From positions 1 to 48,324 of the forward strand of contig WARW01000010.1 of NCBI GenBank assembly GCA_013387215.1: a DNA stretch of 48,324 bases, given 5' to 3'. The notes under the pieces are model-generated. The model worked only from the letters and a program-made list of their open reading frames with translations, had not been told where the DNA came from and did not search any database. The DNA is from Patescibacteria group bacterium. Lineage in GTDB: Bacteria; Patescibacteriota; Microgenomatia; UBA12405. Positions 46,968-48,324 of the stretch are shown here, piece by piece (position 1 is the first letter of the stretch; every line of letters starts with the position of its first letter). A program made the position numbers and the translations under genes.

Positions 46968-47010
46968 GCAAGATAAAAATAATATTAAATACCATAAAGC
47001 GCTGAAAAAA

Positions 47011-47067
47011 ACCAAAAAAAAGACCGCTAGTGTTTTAATAGCTTGCGCTATCAAAAATGCGATCTTT
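47011..47067 (-). terminator. Intrinsic terminator after sipW
   Basis: Minus strand: AAAGATCGC and GCGGTCTTT pair over 9 bp (one G-U), with an inner ATAGC-gcaa-GCTAT hairpin, then T8. The plus strand also has a T-rich run after the stem, so it may work both ways. Confidence 0.75.
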
Positions 47068-47077
47068 GTTTTTTTGT

Positions 47078-47169
47078 TCAATTGTCTCCTTTTACAGGTG
47101 TTTCAGTTGGTGTTGGACTGGCGTAGGAGTCGGTATCATAGCTCTAATTTCATTATTAGTACTCGTTAC
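47078..47169 (-). pseudogene. Decayed P/T-rich C-terminal tail of sipW
   Basis: After the sipW stop codon (TAA) the same frame continues without a stop for 24 codons, VTSTNNEIRAMIPTPTP..., and restoring one base lets it go on as SPTPTETPVKGDN to a TGA. This reads like a former P/T-rich tail lost through a nonsense and a frameshift mutation. Chance is possible, because the segment is short. Confidence 0.4.
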
Positions 47170-47631
47170 TTATCTTTTAAGCAAAGCTCCAGCCACAGTT
47201 TCATGCAAAAATCTATTCCACCAAGAAATTGGATATCCAATTTTAGGAATTGAAAAAAGATAAATTCCATTCACTCTTCTTAATTTCCATCCGTCATTCC
47301 AAGCATCATTTGCATTGTTTGCATCACCTTTGGTAATTATTTCACCATTGTTAATCTTAACAACTCTGTGAGTTATGAATCCACCCTCATTAGTTTGAAA
47401 AACAACTATGTCACCAGGTTTAAGCTTAGAGTTGTCAACTTTGGTAATACAAATCAAATCTCCAGCTTTAAAAACTGGATTCATACTATCACTAGTAATA
47501 ATCAATAATTTATACCAGCGATTGCTAATACCAATTCCATAGCCAATAAAAAGCAAAAATAAAAGTATTATTATTCCAATTACTGTCAGAGATCTTTTCA
47601 ACCATTTAATTTTAGTTACACTTTTTTCCAT
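47170..47631 (-). CDS. sipW: SipW-type signal peptidase I
   Basis: The track's start at 47703 runs through a terminator; the ATG at 47631 (MEKSVTKIKWLKR, 153 aa) has AAGGAG 7 nt upstream. It is an archaeal/ER/SipW-type type I signal peptidase. A membrane segment (about 15-33) precedes the catalytic SDSMNPVFKAGDL (S49), and GGFITHRVVKIN supplies H88 in place of the lysine found in the LepB type. TKGDANNANDAWNDG is the conserved aspartate region. It acts at the outer membrane face. It lies just downstream of the TasA/CalY-like gene, which it probably processes. Confidence 0.9.
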   Translation of the reverse strand: MEKSVTKIKWLKRSLTVIGIIILLFLLFIGYGIGISNRWYKLLIITSDSMNPVFKAGDLICITKVDNSKLKPGDIVVFQTNEGGFITHRVVKINNGEIITKGDANNANDAWNDGWKLRRVNGIYLFSIPKIGYPISWWNRFLHETVAGALLKR

Positions 47632-47664
47632 TTTAATTCTCCTTTTTAACCCATAGTTAACATA

Positions 47665-47722
47665 AGAAAAAAGCCACGGTAAATATAAATGCCTAATTGG
47701 CATAAATAAATAGCACGTGGCT
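47665..47722 (-). terminator. Terminator between the TasA-like gene and sipW
   Basis: Minus strand: AGCCACG (47722-47716) pairs with CGTGGCT (47678-47672), enclosing ATGCC-aatta-GGCAT, then TTTTTT. Only read-through would reach sipW from the upstream gene. Confidence 0.75.
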
Positions 47723-47757
47723 CTGTTCAGTTCAGTTCTCGCAATAATTACAAGTGT

Positions 47758-48324
47758 TTAATGAATTTGATCCAATACAAATTGCAGATCGAAATTAACA
47801 CTATCACCTTGAGCTAAATTGTCATGATCCGTTGGATTCCATTGAGTATTGAGTTGGAATTGCATTGATTCGCCTGGTTGTAAAATCGGTTGTGGGCTGC
47901 CAGTCATTGTTGAAGTAGATAACGTTGCTCCGTCACTTAAGCCAGTCATATACTGAAAACTATCATAAGGAGCAAAGTTTTGCTTAACAATTACACTAAG
48001 CATTGGGCCAAGATCACCAACAATATTATTCGGTGATTCACCAGCAGCAATCTCAGGAGCAGAAACTCCATTCTCATTGTTTTTAATATTAAGAACGTTT
48101 ACAGATAATTTGCCGGGAAGATTACCAATGTTTTTAATGGTTACGACACCAGCACCCCGATATTCTCCAGGAGCAAGCTTGTCAGCACTCATTTTCATAG
48201 GAACTGTAGCACCATTATTATCATCAATTGTCAGATCAAGCGTACCGCCTGTGATGATGTTACCAGCAGAAGTGCCAGTATCTTTGTACCAAGCTCCACT
48301 ACCAATTGTCCCAAAAGCCGCAAC
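47758..48324 (-). CDS. TasA/CalY (camelysin)-like exported protein, N-terminus cut off
   Basis: The track starts it internally at 48198, but the frame stays open to the window edge; the extra 42 codons read VAAFGTIGSGAWYKDTGTSAG, then NIITGGTLDLTIDDNN. The pattern AxFxDT-x-TSxGNxITxGTLDL, then LAPGEYRGAGVVTIKNIGNLPGKLSV and ILQPGESMQFQLNTQWNPTDHDNLAQGDSVNFDLQFVLDQ, is that of the SipW-dependent TasA/camelysin (CalY) family: beta-sandwich surface or fibre proteins. The signal peptide lies outside the window. A terminator and sipW follow. Confidence 0.8.
   Translation of the reverse strand, partial: VAAFGTIGSGAWYKDTGTSAGNIITGGTLDLTIDDNNGATVPMKMSADKLAPGEYRGAGVVTIKNIGNLPGKLSVNVLNIKNNENGVSAPEIAAGESPNNIVGDLGPMLSVIVKQNFAPYDSFQYMTGLSDGATLSTSTMTGSPQPILQPGESMQFQLNTQWNPTDHDNLAQGDSVNFDLQFVLDQIH

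Noticed and set aside
46541-47081. ORFs at 46541, 46590, 46706 and 46812
   Set aside because: All read through tRNA-Gly(TCC), tRNA-Pro and tRNA-Leu(TAA). The recognisable GGIGPPPKDWKSFVLPL and SAHGLGP-type peptides are translated tRNA sequences.
47057-47263. 68-aa plus-strand ORF
   Set aside because: Covers the sipW terminator, the decayed tail and the sipW 3' end on the opposite strand; no SD or -10.
1-48324. UGA-recoded genome (code 25, Gracilibacteria/Absconditabacteria)
   Set aside because: TGA ends real genes (30010, 37674, 46079) and is not found inside the conserved coding frames.
1-48324. CRISPR array, IS element or integron
   Set aside because: No regularly spaced repeats, transposase, integrase or long terminal inverted repeats were found on reading both strands.

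Overview
This window looks like a compact, AT-rich bacterial chromosome segment. The best guess is a Candidate Phyla Radiation (Patescibacteria) genome, possibly Microgenomates. The reasons are short versions of standard proteins (HolA-like delta of 206 aa, Ogt of 100 aa, PolX of 348 aa without a PHP tail, Lgt of 231 aa), many small one-pass envelope proteins of unknown function, tiny intergenic gaps and very little biosynthesis. TGA serves as a stop codon (e.g. ends at 30010 and 37674), so the code-25 lineages are unlikely. The lineage is an inference; there is no rRNA here. No gene-free stretch exceeds 300 bases. No CRISPR array, IS element, phage or replication origin was seen.

Layout. 1-9.9 kb: partial DUF2726 gene, tRNA-Asp, then a forward replication/quality-control block (PolX, LemA, HtpX, DnaE), L19, tRNA-Lys and Lgt. 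9.1-13.8 kb: a secreted NEW3-like protein, a pair of related cysteine-rich zinc-binding proteins behind a structured leader, butyrate kinase, a HAD-like protein and Ung. 13.8-19.8 kb: a large secreted glycosidase with nested domains, GNAT, alpha/beta hydrolase, a multipass membrane protein, tRNA-Glu, HolA-like delta and a cupin. 20-23.8 kb: PEP synthase, RsmI and LexA. 23.9-31.2 kb: a transglutaminase/PF04020/SecG/family-5 SBP run, small membrane proteins (including a YqaE gene absent from the ORF track), PAP2, HD, Ogt and GIY-YIG genes. 31.2-35.7 kb: a reverse operon of SsuA/TauA-like binding protein, B12-type radical SAM enzyme, permease and ATPase. 36.4-42.7 kb: two alkaline-phosphatase-superfamily enzymes around a BASS-type transporter, a CPBP protease, a hydrolase and a SpoT/MESH1-like HD protein. 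42.7-47 kb: nine tRNA genes (Gln, Leu-GAG, Val, Gly-GCC, Phe, Leu-CAG, Gly-UCC, Pro, Leu-UAA) mixed with DUF4112, a lone PurM-like gene, two NUDIX genes and one orphan. 47-48.3 kb: SipW-type signal peptidase downstream of a partial TasA/CalY-like gene.

Expression logic seen directly: many first genes carry a TATAAT-like -10 only 4-11 nt before the ATG, which predicts leaderless mRNAs. A smaller set (7406, 10522, 10844, radical SAM, purM-like, sipW, 46079) has strong Shine-Dalgarno sequences. This argued for moving about a dozen ORF-track starts downstream. Convergent genes commonly interlock their stop codons, with no hairpin between them. Intrinsic terminators are found near tRNAs and SD-type genes.

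Most worth follow-up: the CBM-in-glycosidase-in-beta-helix protein, the radical SAM/ABC operon, the TasA/SipW pair with a terminator between the genes, the zinc-protein pair, the perfect palindromic bidirectional -10 at 38605, and the orphan gene at 46079 whose own SD is complementary to an anti-SD-like sequence at its 3' end.
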